A stretch of 64,000 nucleotides of DNA from Microbacterium sp. zg-B96 (GCF_030246865.1 NZ_CP126738.1:2108001-2172000), one strand, 5' to 3'. Counted from the first letter of the stretch, positions 1 through 8,800 are shown. The notes: a model not told the origin generated them from the letters alone. A program made the numbers and translations.

Positions 1-195
1 GTCACCGCCACCCTCGCCGATGCCCGCGCACCGCAGGGTCGGTGGGGACTGCTCACCGTCGCGGCGCTGCCCCTGGCCATCGCGGCCTCCCTCGCCGTCG
101 TCGTCGTGCCGCTGCGCGCGGGGCTGCGCCGCGTGTGGCTGTCCGATTCCCCCTCGGCACCCGCCGAGCCCGATGCCGCACCCCACACCTCATGA
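1..195 (+). CDS. C-terminal end of an unidentified membrane protein (partial)
   Basis: The frame is open from base 1 and ends at TGA 193-195, giving the last 64 residues of a protein that begins outside the window. The visible part has one strongly hydrophobic helix (about residues 19-42, ending VVVVPLRAGL), then a basic patch and a short Ser/Pro/Ala-rich tail, as expected for the last membrane span and cytoplasmic tail of a polytopic membrane protein. Its stop overlaps the next gene's start as ATGA (192-195), so it is probably co-transcribed and translationally coupled with the ABC exporter downstream. Too little is present to name a family. Confidence 0.6.
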   Translation, partial: VTATLADARAPQGRWGLLTVAALPLAIAASLAVVVVPLRAGLRRVWLSDSPSAPAEPDAAPHTS

Positions 196-1184
196 CCTCG
201 CAGCCGTTGCGCCCTCCGATGCCGGCACCGGAGCCCGGTGACCAATCAACCGTCATCGTGCAGGCCGCGGGGCTCTCGAAGCGATTCGGCGATCGTGATG
301 TGGTCTCGGATCTGTCCTTCGGCGTCGCCCGCGGGCGCGCCTTCGGCCTTCTCGGGCCCAACGGGTCAGGCAAGACGACCACCGTGCGGCTGCTCACGGG
401 ACTGCTGACCCCGGACCGCGGCGACATCACGCTCTTCGGTGAGCGGGTGACCCCCGCCGCGGCCGACCGGCTCCGCCGCCGGATCGGAGTGCAGACCGAC
501 ACGAACCTCTATGAGACCCTTAGCGCCCGGGAGAACCTGCGCACGTGGGGCGCGCTCTACGGCATCGACCGCCGGGTAATGGACGATCGCATCGACGAGG
601 TGCTCACCGTGCTCGGCCTGCAGGAGCGCGCCGGTTCCCTCGTCGGTGAGTTCAGCAAGGGGATGCGGCAGAAGCTGGCTGTCGGCCGCGCGGTGATGCA
701 CGAGCCGGAACTGCTCTTCCTCGATGAGCCGACGGCGGGTCTGGACCCCGAAGCGGCCGCCGACCTCATCGGCTATCTCAAGCGCAGGATCCGGTCGCTG
801 AACACGACGGTGATCATCTGCACCCACCAGCTGCACGGCCTGGAGTCGCTGTGCGACGACATCGGCATCATCCGCGGCGGACGGCTGCTCGCATGCGGCG
901 TGGTGGACGACCTGCTCGCGCACCGTTGGCCCGACCGCCGGTACTGGCTCACCGTAGGCAGCGCCCTCCCCCGCGCGGCCGAGCTCGTGGCATCCGTCAC
1001 GGGATCGCCGCCGGAGGTCGACACCGACGGCCGCCTCGGTTTCTCATCCGCCGACGACGGCGTCGTCCCGGTCGTCGTCGCCGCTCTGGTGCGCGGCGGC
1101 GTCCCGGTGCGCGCGGTGACCCCCGAGGTGCCGACGATCGAGCAGTTCTACTTCGCCACGCTCGACGAAGGGGGCATCGCATGA
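192..1184 (+). CDS. ABC transporter ATP-binding protein (NatA/BcrA-type exporter)
   Basis: 330 residues. After a short Pro-rich start, a canonical ABC ATPase domain fills about residues 20-250: Walker A GPNGSGKTTT, signature FSKGMRQK, Walker B LLFLDEPTAGLDPE and the switch His in THQLHG. The C-terminal 80 residues are the accessory region of NatA/BcrA/CcmA-like export ATPases. It should power the permease encoded by the next gene, which overlaps it by 4 bases (ATGA). The start at 192 was chosen because it overlaps the previous stop and fits the domain; the longer frame upstream is not protein-like. The exported substrate cannot be read from sequence; a drug, peptide or sodium exporter are all possible. 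Confidence 0.9.
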   Translation: MTSQPLRPPMPAPEPGDQSTVIVQAAGLSKRFGDRDVVSDLSFGVARGRAFGLLGPNGSGKTTTVRLLTGLLTPDRGDITLFGERVTPAAADRLRRRIGVQTDTNLYETLSARENLRTWGALYGIDRRVMDDRIDEVLTVLGLQERAGSLVGEFSKGMRQKLAVGRAVMHEPELLFLDEPTAGLDPEAAADLIGYLKRRIRSLNTTVIICTHQLHGLESLCDDIGIIRGGRLLACGVVDDLLAHRWPDRRYWLTVGSALPRAAELVASVTGSPPEVDTDGRLGFSSADDGVVPVVVAALVRGGVPVRAVTPEVPTIEQFYFATLDEGGIA

Positions 1185-1993
1185 TCGACCGGCGACGTGT
1201 CTGGGCGGTGATCCGCAAGGACTGGCTCGAAATCTCCCGAGACAAGCAGGTGATCGCCCCACTCGTGATCATCCCGCTGCTGTTCGCGGCGGTCATCCCC
1301 TCGGCGGTGCTGCTGCTGGGCAACACCAGCGTTCCCACGTCGACCATCGGCGGGCTGCAGAGCTTCATCGGCAACCTGCCGCCCGGGATCGTGCCGGCCG
1401 GTTTCTCCGCAGAGCAGACCGTCGCCTACGCGGTCATCGTCTACTTCATGGCGCCCTTCTTCCTGCTGATCCCGGTCATGATCGCCAGCATCACCGCCAG
1501 CTCGAGCCTCGTCGGCGAGAAGGAACGACGCACGATCGAGGGCCTGCTCTACTCACCGCTGAGCACCCGCGAACTCGTCCTCGCGAAGGTGCTCGGCTCG
1601 GTCATCCCCGCCGTGGTGCTCACCTGGGTCGCATTCCTCCTCTACGCGACCATCGTCAACACCCTCGGCGCACCGATGATGGGCGGTGTGTTCTTTCCGA
1701 CCTGGACCTGGGCCGTGATCGTCGTGATCCTCGTGCCGCTCGTGGGATTCCTCGCGACGAGCCTGATCGTGGCGGTCTCGGCGCACTCTAGCACGATGCA
1801 GGGCGCTCAGGGCACGGCGATGTTCGTCGTGCTGCCGATCCTCGCCCTCGTGATCGGTCAGTCGACCGGACTCATGCTTTTCGATGTGACGGTGGCGCTC
1901 ATCACCGCCGCCGTGCTCCTCGTCGTCGACGTCGTGGCGTTCGTCCTCGTCGTGGCCCGATTCGACCGCGAGCGCATCGTCACCCGCCTGTAG
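1181..1993 (+). CDS. ABC-2 type transporter permease
   Basis: 270 residues with about six membrane helices. An N-terminal cytoplasmic segment ending DWLEISRDKQ precedes the first helix, and the central motif GEKERRTIEGLLYSPLS is characteristic of ABC-2/NatB-type permeases, where it marks the coupling segment facing the ATPase. ATG 1181 overlaps the ATPase stop (ATGA), so the two genes form one export unit. The gene ends 6 bp from the stop of the oppositely oriented osmoprotectant-binding protein gene, and no terminator hairpin is visible between the convergent stops. The substrate is unknown. Confidence 0.88.
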   Translation: MIDRRRVWAVIRKDWLEISRDKQVIAPLVIIPLLFAAVIPSAVLLLGNTSVPTSTIGGLQSFIGNLPPGIVPAGFSAEQTVAYAVIVYFMAPFFLLIPVMIASITASSSLVGEKERRTIEGLLYSPLSTRELVLAKVLGSVIPAVVLTWVAFLLYATIVNTLGAPMMGGVFFPTWTWAVIVVILVPLVGFLATSLIVAVSAHSSTMQGAQGTAMFVVLPILALVIGQSTGLMLFDVTVALITAAVLLVVDVVAFVLVVARFDRERIVTRL

Positions 1994-1999
1994 CGCAGC

Positions 2000-2917
2000 T
2001 CAGAGCAGGTCGTTCTCCTCGAGCCAGGCGGTGGCGATGTCCGCCGGGGACATCTGGTCCTCGGTGCTCTGCACGTTCAGCGCCACGAGCCCTTCCGGTG
2101 TCAACGCGGCGCTGATGGGGTCGATCACCTCGGCCAGTTCATCGGCGAGTTCCGCATTGACCACGGGCACCACGTTGGAGGCCAGGAACAACCCTTCGGG
2201 GTCTTCGAGCACGACCAGATCCTGTGTCTGAATGCGCGGGTCGGCCGTGAAGACGTTGGCGATGTTCACTTCGCCCGCCACGAGGGATTCGACCGTGGTG
2301 TCCCCGGTGGCTTCGAAGGCAACCTCGACACCGTACGTGTCGGCGAGGCCACTGGGCCCGTAGGGGCGCTCGGCTAGCTCCGGCGGGCCGCCGAGGGTGA
2401 GGGGAACGGTGACACCGGCGAGGTCGGCGATGCTCGTCAGGCCGTTCTCCGCGGCGAAAGCGGCCGTCACCGTGTAGGAGTCCTGGTCGCTCGCGTCGGA
2501 CTGCTCCAGCACGGTGATGCCCTCCGGCAGCGCCCCGACCAGCGCCGCGTAGACGTCATCAGGGGTACGCGCCTCGGTCTCGGGCTCGAAGTACTGCAAC
2601 AGGTTGCCGCTGTACTCCGGGAACAGGTCGATCGCACCGCTTTCGACCTCCGGCATGTAGGCGTCGCGCTGGCCGATGTTGAACGAGCGCTCCACCGTGT
2701 AGCCGGCGTTCTCCAGCGCTTGGGCGTAGATCTCGGCGATGATCTCGTTCGAGTAGTACGCCTGCGAGCCGATGACGATCGCCTCGGCATCCCCGGTCTC
2801 GCCGCCGGTTTCGGCCTCGAGCGGGTCTGATGAGGCGCAGCCGGCCAGCAGGGCCGCGGCGAGGGCGATGGCGGTGGCGGCGCCGAGCAGGCGGCGCGGG
2901 GTAGGGGTGATGGGCAT
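2000..2917 (-). CDS. Osmoprotectant (glycine betaine/choline-type) ABC transporter substrate-binding lipoprotein
   Basis: 305 residues. The signal peptide ends in a lipobox (LLAGC, Cys near residue 27), so the mature protein is a membrane-anchored lipoprotein. The body is the OpuAC/OpuBC/ProX type II binding-protein fold, with the family-like strings VIGSQAYYSNEIIAEIYAQA and DLFPEYSGNLLQYF. It would capture a quaternary-ammonium osmolyte outside the cell and deliver it to the two permeases encoded just upstream. It is the last gene of the unit ATPase, permease, permease, binding protein, the same order as opuC of Bacillus/Listeria. Which osmolyte is bound cannot be decided here. Confidence 0.88.
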   Translation of the reverse strand: MPITPTPRRLLGAATAIALAAALLAGCASSDPLEAETGGETGDAEAIVIGSQAYYSNEIIAEIYAQALENAGYTVERSFNIGQRDAYMPEVESGAIDLFPEYSGNLLQYFEPETEARTPDDVYAALVGALPEGITVLEQSDASDQDSYTVTAAFAAENGLTSIADLAGVTVPLTLGGPPELAERPYGPSGLADTYGVEVAFEATGDTTVESLVAGEVNIANVFTADPRIQTQDLVVLEDPEGLFLASNVVPVVNAELADELAEVIDPISAALTPEGLVALNVQSTEDQMSPADIATAWLEENDLL

Positions 2918-2936
2918 GAGGTCTCCTCAGTGCGTG

Positions 2937-3677
2937 TCAGGACGGAACGGGGGTGTGGGACGTGGCGGTGCGCGCGGCTGATGCGCGCCCGGTGTCACGC
3001 GCGGCGCGTCCGGCGCGAAGCCCGCGCGGCACCGCTGTACGCTGCAGGACCGCGAAGAGCAGATCCAGCAACAGTGCGAGGGCGATGATCAGCAATGCGC
3101 CGCCGAGCACCATTTCATAACGGCGCAACGGGATGCCGGCGATGATGTACTGCCCCAGGCCGCCGAGTGCGACGTAGGCGGCGATCGTGACCGTCGCGAC
3201 CACCTGAAGGGTGGCCGAGCGCAGTCCCGCCACCAGCAACGGCAGTCCGAGGGGCACCTCGATGCGCCAGAGGACCTGCCACTGGGTCATCCCCATCGCG
3301 CGCCCGGAATCGAGCACGGCCCGGTCGATGGCCTCGACCCCAGCGTAGGCACCGGCGAGGATCGACGGGATCGCCAGCAGCACGAAGGTCACGACGCCGG
3401 CTTCGGGGCGATTGAGCACGCCGAACAGGAGCACCAGCAGAATCAGCAGACCGAACGACGGCACGGCGCGCGCCGCCCCCGAGATCACCACCGCGATCTC
3501 CCGCCCGCGCCCGGTGTGGCCGATGAGCCAGCCCAGCGGCACCGCGATGATCGCGGCGATGACGACGGCCACGCCGGTGTACCAGAGATGCACCGCAAGG
3601 GCGGCGCCGATGGATGCCGCGCCGGTCCACTGCTCCGGTGCGAAGATCCAGGCGAGCGCCTCGGCGAAGAGATTCAT
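2937..3677 (-). CDS. Osmoprotectant ABC transporter permease (OpuCD/ProW type)
   Basis: 246 residues, about five to six membrane helices, with the MetI-like inner-membrane signature around GRAMGMTQWQVLWRIEVPLGLPLLVAGLR, read here as two parts (GRAMGMTQWQVLWRIE and LPLLVAGLRSA). Start ATG 3675-3677 overlaps the stop of the preceding permease gene (ATGA), so the two are translationally coupled and probably form a heterodimeric channel. The frame runs far upstream without a stop, but that extension is a shadow of the other permease and was excluded. The binding-protein gene follows after 19 bp. Confidence 0.88.
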   Translation of the reverse strand: MNLFAEALAWIFAPEQWTGAASIGAALAVHLWYTGVAVVIAAIIAVPLGWLIGHTGRGREIAVVISGAARAVPSFGLLILLVLLFGVLNRPEAGVVTFVLLAIPSILAGAYAGVEAIDRAVLDSGRAMGMTQWQVLWRIEVPLGLPLLVAGLRSATLQVVATVTIAAYVALGGLGQYIIAGIPLRRYEMVLGGALLIIALALLLDLLFAVLQRTAVPRGLRAGRAARDTGRASAARTATSHTPVPS

Positions 3678-4366
3678 GCCGGCACCTCCGCCGCGGAGGC
3701 GACGAGGCGCACGCGCGCTGCGCGGCGGCGTGCACCGGCGCTGCTCCACGGCATGAGCAGGCGCCCCGCGACCACCAGCAGCAGATCGATGATGACCGCG
3801 ATGAGCATGACTGCGACGACACCGGCAAGCACCTCGGGGATGATCCGCCGCTGCAGCCCGTTGGTGAACAGATAGCCGAGGTTGGTCACCCCGATGAGCA
3901 CGCCGACGGTGGCCAGCGACACGGTGCTGACCGCGGCGACGCGCAGTCCCGCCAAGATGACGGGACCCGCAAGCGGCAGGTCGACTCCCCAGAACCTGCG
4001 TGCCGGCCCGTACCCCATCGCGACGGCCGCCAGGCGGGCGTCGGGGTCGACGGCGTCGAACCCGTCGGCCACCGACCGCGTCAGCAGCGCGACGGCGTAC
4101 AGGGTGAGGGCGACGAGGAGGTTGACCTCGCTGAGGATGCTGATTCCGAGGATGCCGGGCAGCAGGGCCAGCAGTGCCAGCGAGGGGATGGTGTACAACA
4201 GTCCGCTCAGGGTGAGCAGGCTCCCCCGCACGAGCCGGTAGCGCCACGCGATCCACCCCAGCGGCACGGCGCACACGAGCCCCAGCACGACCGGGATCAC
4301 GCTCTGACGCACATGTTCGAGCGACAGCTCTGCGATGAGCCCGAGGTTATCGAGGACCCAGTTCAC
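3674..4366 (-). CDS. Osmoprotectant ABC transporter permease (OpuCB type)
   Basis: 230 residues, five or six hydrophobic helices and the BPD-type permease loop around AVAMGYGPARRFWGVDLPLA, the contact site for the ATPase. GTG 4364-4366 overlaps the stop of the ATPase gene (GTGA), and its own stop overlaps the next permease start, so ATPase, permease 1 and permease 2 form a coupled block. Two different permeases with one ATPase and one lipoprotein binding protein is the OpuB/OpuC arrangement, distinct from ProVWX or OpuA. Confidence 0.88.
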   Translation of the reverse strand: MNWVLDNLGLIAELSLEHVRQSVIPVVLGLVCAVPLGWIAWRYRLVRGSLLTLSGLLYTIPSLALLALLPGILGISILSEVNLLVALTLYAVALLTRSVADGFDAVDPDARLAAVAMGYGPARRFWGVDLPLAGPVILAGLRVAAVSTVSLATVGVLIGVTNLGYLFTNGLQRRIIPEVLAGVVAVMLIAVIIDLLLVVAGRLLMPWSSAGARRRAARVRLVASAAEVPA

Positions 4367-5100
4367 GGAGCGCGCCGCTCCCGCGCGCCGACGAACGCCT
4401 CGACGAAGGGCGACGCCGGACCCTGCCGGATCTCGTCCGGTGTGCCCCGCTGCGCGATGCGCGCACCCCGTTCCAGGATGACGACCTGGTCGCCGAGGAA
4501 GAACGCCTCGTCGATGTCGTGCGTGACGAACACGATCGTCTTGCCGATCTCGCGCTGCAGCCGCGTGAGCTCGTCCTGCAGCTCCGCGCGGACGATCGGG
4601 TCGACGGCGCCGAACGGCTCGTCCATCAGCAGGATGTTCGGCTCGGCCGCCAGCGCGCGGGCCACCCCCACCCGTTGCTGCTGACCACCGGACAGCTGAC
4701 TCGGGTAGCGGTCGGCCATCGCACCGTCCAACCCCACCGTCCCCATCAGCTCCAGCGCGCGCTCACGTGCCGGACCACGGGCGACACCGTTCAAGCGCGG
4801 CACCGTGGCGATATTGGCGGCGACCGTGAGGTGCGGCAGCAGTCCGGAGTTCTGCATGACATAACCGATGCTGCGCCGCAGCGCCACCGGCGACCGGGTG
4901 GCGATGTCCTCGCCGTCGATCGTGATCGTGCCTGCGGTGGGTTCCACCATCCGGTTGATCATGCGCAGCAGCGTCGTCTTGCCGCAGCCGGACGACCCGA
5001 CGAACACCGTCGTGCGGTGCGGGGGGATCTGCAGCGAGAAGTCCTCGACGGCGCGGGTGCCGTCGGAAAAGGATTTCGCGACGCCTCGGAACTCGATCAC
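4363..5100 (-). CDS. Osmoprotectant ABC transporter ATPase without CBS domains
   Basis: 245 residues: Walker A GSSGCGKTTLLR, Q-loop MQNSGLLPH, signature LSGGQQQRVGVARAL, Walker B ILLMDEPFGAVD and switch region VTHDIDEAF. It is the energy-coupling subunit of the osmolyte importer encoded with it. OpuCA/ProV proteins are normally near 380-400 residues because two CBS domains follow the ATPase domain; this protein stops right after the regulatory-loop region (FVEAFVGARERR), so ionic-strength sensing through CBS domains is not expected. GTG 5098-5100 was chosen because it begins the domain directly and lies 2 bp after the upstream gene's stop; the longer frame is out-of-frame shadow of that gene. 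Confidence 0.88.
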   Translation of the reverse strand: MIEFRGVAKSFSDGTRAVEDFSLQIPPHRTTVFVGSSGCGKTTLLRMINRMVEPTAGTITIDGEDIATRSPVALRRSIGYVMQNSGLLPHLTVAANIATVPRLNGVARGPARERALELMGTVGLDGAMADRYPSQLSGGQQQRVGVARALAAEPNILLMDEPFGAVDPIVRAELQDELTRLQREIGKTIVFVTHDIDEAFFLGDQVVILERGARIAQRGTPDEIRQGPASPFVEAFVGARERRAP

Positions 5101-5102
5101 GC

Positions 5103-5393
5103 TCAGCGCCCGACCTGAACGTCCTGCCAGAACGCGACGTAGCCGGAGAAGTCTTTGCCGACCCGGTCGATCGCGCTCGGCAGCGGGTCCGGGTAGGCGA
5201 ACGCGTTGTCGGCGTGCCCACCGACGGTGTAGTACTGGCAATTGCCCTTCCACGCGCAGGTGTAGGGAGTGGGGCTCTTCTCCAGCAGCTCCCACGCGAC
5301 CGAGTCGGGCGGGAAGTACCAATTCCCCTCGATGCTGATGAGGTCGTCCTCGTCCGCCTCGGCGATCACGGTGTCACCCAGTCGTGCTCTCAT
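5103..5393 (-). CDS. DUF427 domain-containing protein
   Basis: 96 residues, a complete DUF427 (NTP_transf_9) domain: small beta-barrel protein with the family-like strings GNWYFPPDSV, CAWKGNCQYYTV and AFAYPDPLP. Members are cytoplasmic and of unknown biochemical function. A strong ribosome-binding site (GGAAGGAGG) sits 5 nt before ATG 5391-5393. It is followed 2 bp later by the osmoprotectant ATPase, so it is the likely first cistron of that operon; whether it has any part in osmoadaptation is unknown. Confidence 0.85.
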   Translation of the reverse strand: MRARLGDTVIAEADEDDLISIEGNWYFPPDSVAWELLEKSPTPYTCAWKGNCQYYTVGGHADNAFAYPDPLPSAIDRVGKDFSGYVAFWQDVQVGR

Positions 5394-5458
5394 CGCGCCT
5401 CCTTCCGTCGGTGGGGGTCCAGGCTAGCCGGAGCCTCGGACAGCGTGAACCCCGCTGC

Positions 5459-6781
5459 TCAGTACCAAATACTCAGCCGCGGGGCGACGTGCCAGCCGAA
5501 CGTGCGTGCGGCGGCGGCGGCATCCGTCGTGTGCACCCAGCCCGCCCGCGCGAGGGTCGCGATCGACACTCCGCCGAGGTAGGCGGCCGACAGCTCGCGG
5601 ATCCCCAGTGCGAGCGGCACGGCGTCTGCGGGGGCGTCGCCGTCCAGCGCCGACACGGTAGCGCGGCCGTCGGCGCGGACGTCGAGCAGGTAGCGGCCGG
5701 CAGCGATGTCCAGCGGGTCGGAGACCTCCAGCGCGAACCGGCCCGGGGCGCCGTACGAGCGGGCGCTCAGCGTCTCAGGAACGTCGAGGATGCGCACGTA
5801 CTGGTGATCGCGCAGCGTGACGGTGGCAGCGCGCTGATCGTCGATCATCCACAGCAGCGGCTCGTCGACGGACTGCTCGTGCGCCTTCACCGTGGACACG
5901 AGGTCCAGTTCGAGAAGGAACCGCCACAGCGCGGCGTACGCGTCGTCGGTGACCGCCAGCAGATACACGACGCTCACGGCCGCCTTGGTGAAGTCGTCGT
6001 CGTTTCCCTCGACGGTGTACACGGCCAGTCCGCTGACCTCGCCATCGGCATCGGCGTACTGCAGCGCGCGGAGCTTGCCGGCCTCCTTGGCATCGGGGCG
6101 GGTTCCGGCGATGTTGTCCCAGTGTCCGAGCGGGACGTCGATCTCGCCCGGCGACGACAACCGTGCGCGTTCGTGCAGCACCGGCGCCAGTTGCCGCATC
6201 CTCGCGCGCGGGATGAAGTCGACGCGCCCGGTGGGCAGCGGGCCGACCCAGCGGGCGCGTTTGGTCTCGATCGTCCACGAGCTCGACGCCGCGGCGGGCG
6301 CGAATCCATAGCGGCCGTACAGCGTCGACTCGCTGACGGTGAGCATGGCCATCGGCACTCCTGCGGCAGCGGCACCGCGCAGCTCGCCCTCGAGCATCGC
6401 CCGGGCGATGCCGCGCCGGCGGTGCGTCGGCGAGACGGTGACCGAGGTGATGGCGCAGGAGGGGATGCCCCGGCCGCCCGGCACGGACAGCTCACCGATC
6501 CATGACGCGGCGGTCGCGACGGGGAGCTCGGCCATCGGGCCGGCGGAGTCGTAGACGCCCGTCAGGCGCCGATAGGCGGTGCTTTCCCGGTTGACCGTGA
6601 TCTGCTCGTCGTCGCGCTCACCGTCCTGGAACCCGCGGGCCAGTGCCTGCAGCCACGCGTCGTACGCGGGACCGTCGTGCGAGAGGGTGCGATAGTCCAG
6701 GTTGCGCGCCGCGAGCGTCTGCTGCGAGCCGGTGTCGACGGGAGCCGCCTTCCACGCGGCGTTGGTCACGGAATCGATCAT
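5459..6781 (-). CDS. Eis-like GNAT family N-acetyltransferase
   Basis: 440 residues, close to the usual length of the Eis family. The N-terminal GNAT domain has the acetyl-CoA loop in TVSPTHRRRGIARAML (RRxGIA), followed by a second GNAT-like domain and a C-terminal SCP2-like domain ending in an aromatic/carboxylate terminus (SIWY), the catalytic C-terminal carboxylate in Eis. YGRYGFAPA is the usual active-site tyrosine segment. Known members acetylate aminoglycosides or protein lysines in the cytoplasm; the native substrate here is unknown. It lies 15 bp after ispE on the same strand but has its own possible leaderless promoter. Confidence 0.85.
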   Translation of the reverse strand: MIDSVTNAAWKAAPVDTGSQQTLAARNLDYRTLSHDGPAYDAWLQALARGFQDGERDDEQITVNRESTAYRRLTGVYDSAGPMAELPVATAASWIGELSVPGGRGIPSCAITSVTVSPTHRRRGIARAMLEGELRGAAAAGVPMAMLTVSESTLYGRYGFAPAAASSSWTIETKRARWVGPLPTGRVDFIPRARMRQLAPVLHERARLSSPGEIDVPLGHWDNIAGTRPDAKEAGKLRALQYADADGEVSGLAVYTVEGNDDDFTKAAVSVVYLLAVTDDAYAALWRFLLELDLVSTVKAHEQSVDEPLLWMIDDQRAATVTLRDHQYVRILDVPETLSARSYGAPGRFALEVSDPLDIAAGRYLLDVRADGRATVSALDGDAPADAVPLALGIRELSAAYLGGVSIATLARAGWVHTTDAAAAARTFGWHVAPRLSIWY

Positions 6782-6787
6782 CCCCCC

Positions 6788-6793
6788 ATTGTG
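6788..6793 (-). promoter_or_regulatory. Possible -10 box of a leaderless promoter for the Eis-like gene
   Basis: Read on the minus strand, CACAAT is followed by six G residues and then ATG 6779-6781. The 6-nt spacing between a -10-like box and the start codon matches the pattern seen at metG, rsmA, rsmI and others in this window. The box departs from TAnnnT at its first base, so this is one of the weaker examples. No -35 could be assigned. Confidence 0.4.
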
Positions 6794-6796
6794 CCG

Positions 6797-7729
6797 TCAG
6801 CCCACGACACGGGCTCCGGGGACCGGCCCGTGGACGGTCAGCGCATCGAACCCGGCCGCCGCCAGAGTCACCCGCAGATCCAGTGCGGCGGTGGCGTCGG
6901 CGGCGAGGAAGGCCACCGTGGGACCCGAACCGGACACGATCCCCGCCAGTGCCCCGTTGTCGCAGCCCAGGTCGCGCAGCGCCGCCAGCTCGGGGCGCAG
7001 CGAGAACGCGGCATCCTGCAGGTCGTTGCGCACGGCCGCGGCAACGGCCGCCGCGTCACCGGTGCGCAGCGCGTGCAGCACGGCGGGCTCGACATCGGGC
7101 ACGCCTCGGGGCGGTGCGATGTCGGTGGCGCTGTGCTCGCGCAGTCGGTCGAGTTCGCGGTAGACCTCGGGTGTTGACAGGCCGGCCGACGTCGTCACGA
7201 TCACCCAGTCCAGGCGGCCGCGGGCCAGCGCCGGGCTGAGCTGGTCGCCCCGGCCGGTGCCGACCGCGGTGCCGCCCATCAGCGCGAACGGCACGTCGGC
7301 GCCCAGGCGGGTGGCCAGACGCTGCATCCGCGCCTGCGACACTCCGCCATCCCACAGCGCGTCGCACGCGACCAGCGCCGCCGCGGCATCGGCCGATCCG
7401 CCGCCCATGCCGCCGGCTACCGGGACGGCCTTGTGGATCTCCAGGTGCACGCCGCCGGGGTAGCCGATCTCCTGCGCCAGCAGCCGGGCCGCCCGCACCG
7501 CGAGGTTGCGGTCGTCGGTCGGAACGCCCGAGACGTCGACCAGCCCGTCGACGGAGATCGTGAACCCGTCGGCGTGCGTGGCGTAGACGTCTTCGTAGGC
7601 GGAGACGGCCTGGTACACCGACGCCACGTCGTGATAGCCGTCGTCCTGCACATCCCCGACCTCGAAGAAGACGTTGATCTTCCCCGGAGCGCGTACGTGC
7701 ACGCGGTCGCCAGAGGTGGCCAGCGTCAC
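6797..7729 (-). CDS. ispE: 4-diphosphocytidyl-2-C-methyl-D-erythritol kinase
   Basis: 310 residues. IspE phosphorylates the 2-hydroxyl of CDP-methylerythritol with ATP in the non-mevalonate isoprenoid pathway, in the cytoplasm. It belongs to the GHMP kinase fold: N-terminal motif VRAPGKINVFFEV, the Gly/Ser-rich phosphate loop VAGGMGGGSADAAAAL, and the C-terminal GSGPTVAFL motif. GTG 7727-7729 was chosen because it overlaps the preceding stop (GTGA) and places APGKIN close to the N-terminus as usual. rsmA and ispE are neighbours in many actinobacteria; here an aldo-keto reductase gene lies between them. Confidence 0.96.
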   Translation of the reverse strand: MTLATSGDRVHVRAPGKINVFFEVGDVQDDGYHDVASVYQAVSAYEDVYATHADGFTISVDGLVDVSGVPTDDRNLAVRAARLLAQEIGYPGGVHLEIHKAVPVAGGMGGGSADAAAALVACDALWDGGVSQARMQRLATRLGADVPFALMGGTAVGTGRGDQLSPALARGRLDWVIVTTSAGLSTPEVYRELDRLREHSATDIAPPRGVPDVEPAVLHALRTGDAAAVAAAVRNDLQDAAFSLRPELAALRDLGCDNGALAGIVSGSGPTVAFLAADATAALDLRVTLAAAGFDALTVHGPVPGARVVG

Positions 7730-8790
7730 TTGTCCGCCGAGTCCCAGAGACCGACGTCGATGCCGTCCGACAGTGCGTCGATGCGCTCGAGCTCTTCGGT
7801 GTCGAAGGCGGGGCCCGAGACCGCGGCGAGGTTCTCGTCCAACTGCGCGGGGCGGGAGGCGCCGACCAGCGCGGAGGCCACCACACCGTCGCGCAGCACC
7901 CACTGCAGCGCCATCTGGGCCAGCGACTGCCCGCGTTCCTTCGCGATGGCATCCAGTCCCAGCAGGCGGCCGCGGGCCGTTTGCGAGACGCTATCGCGCG
8001 GCACCGACCAGCGCTCGAGCGAGCGGTCGGCCGCGCCCTCGGAGAGGTACTTGTCCGTCAGCACCCCCTGCGACAGCGGCGAGAACGCGATCGCTCCCAT
8101 GCCCTCCTGCTGGAGCGCGCCGGTCAGGCCGTCCTCGATCCACCGGTTGACGATGGAGTAGGCGGGCTGGTGGATCGCCAGCGGCGTGCCCAGGCTCCGG
8201 GCGATCGCGGCGGCCTCGACGGTGCGGTGTGCGCTGTACGAGGAAATGCCCACGTGCAGCGCCTTACCCTGCTGCACGAGGGTGTGCAGCGCCCCGATCG
8301 TGTCCTCCAGCGGCGTGGTGGGGTCGTCGCGGTGCGAATAGAAGATGTCGACGTAGTCGACGTTCATGCGGCGCAGCGACTGCTCGGCGCTGGCCAGGAG
8401 GTACTTGCGCGAGCCACCGTCGCCGTAGGGACCGGACCACATGTCGTAGCCGGCCTTGGACGAGATGATCAGCTCGTCGCGGTAGCGCGCGAAGTCCTCG
8501 CGCATCATGCGGCCGAAGTTCGTCTCGGCCGCGCCGTACGGCGGGCCGTAGTTGTTGGCCAGGTCGAAGTGGGTGATGCCGATGTCGAACGCGTGGCGCA
8601 GCACCTCGCGCTGGCGGTCGAACGGGACGTTGTCGCCGAAGTTCCACCACAGTCCGAGCGAGATCGGCGGCAGCCGCAGGCCGGAGGCTCCCACCCGGCG
8701 ATACTCGACGGATCCGTAGCGATCGGCCGCGGCCGTATACGGCCGGTGCAGGTCGGCGACAGGGGGCTTGGTCCGCGGGGTCTGTGTCAC
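7726..8790 (-). CDS. mgrA: Aldo-keto reductase, L-glyceraldehyde 3-phosphate reductase (YghZ/Gpr) type
   Basis: 354 residues from GTG 8788-8790 (GTG 8799 in frame is an alternative). The N-terminal third matches E. coli YghZ/Gpr very closely: AAADRYGSVEYRRVGASGL, ISLGLWWNFGD, THFDLANNYGPPYG, SSKAGYDMWSGPYGDGGSRK. The tetrad Asp/Tyr/Lys/His of AKRs is present (Asp and Tyr in DLANNYG, Lys in SSKAGY, His in FYSHRDD). Such enzymes use NADPH to reduce L-glyceraldehyde 3-phosphate and other aldehydes including methylglyoxal. It sits between rsmA and ispE with a GTGA overlap to ispE, so it has been drawn into a housekeeping operon. The last residues are a typical YghZ C-terminal helix. Confidence 0.88.
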   Translation of the reverse strand: MTQTPRTKPPVADLHRPYTAAADRYGSVEYRRVGASGLRLPPISLGLWWNFGDNVPFDRQREVLRHAFDIGITHFDLANNYGPPYGAAETNFGRMMREDFARYRDELIISSKAGYDMWSGPYGDGGSRKYLLASAEQSLRRMNVDYVDIFYSHRDDPTTPLEDTIGALHTLVQQGKALHVGISSYSAHRTVEAAAIARSLGTPLAIHQPAYSIVNRWIEDGLTGALQQEGMGAIAFSPLSQGVLTDKYLSEGAADRSLERWSVPRDSVSQTARGRLLGLDAIAKERGQSLAQMALQWVLRDGVVASALVGASRPAQLDENLAAVSGPAFDTEELERIDALSDGIDVGLWDSADK

Positions 8791-8800
8791 CCCACCCACG

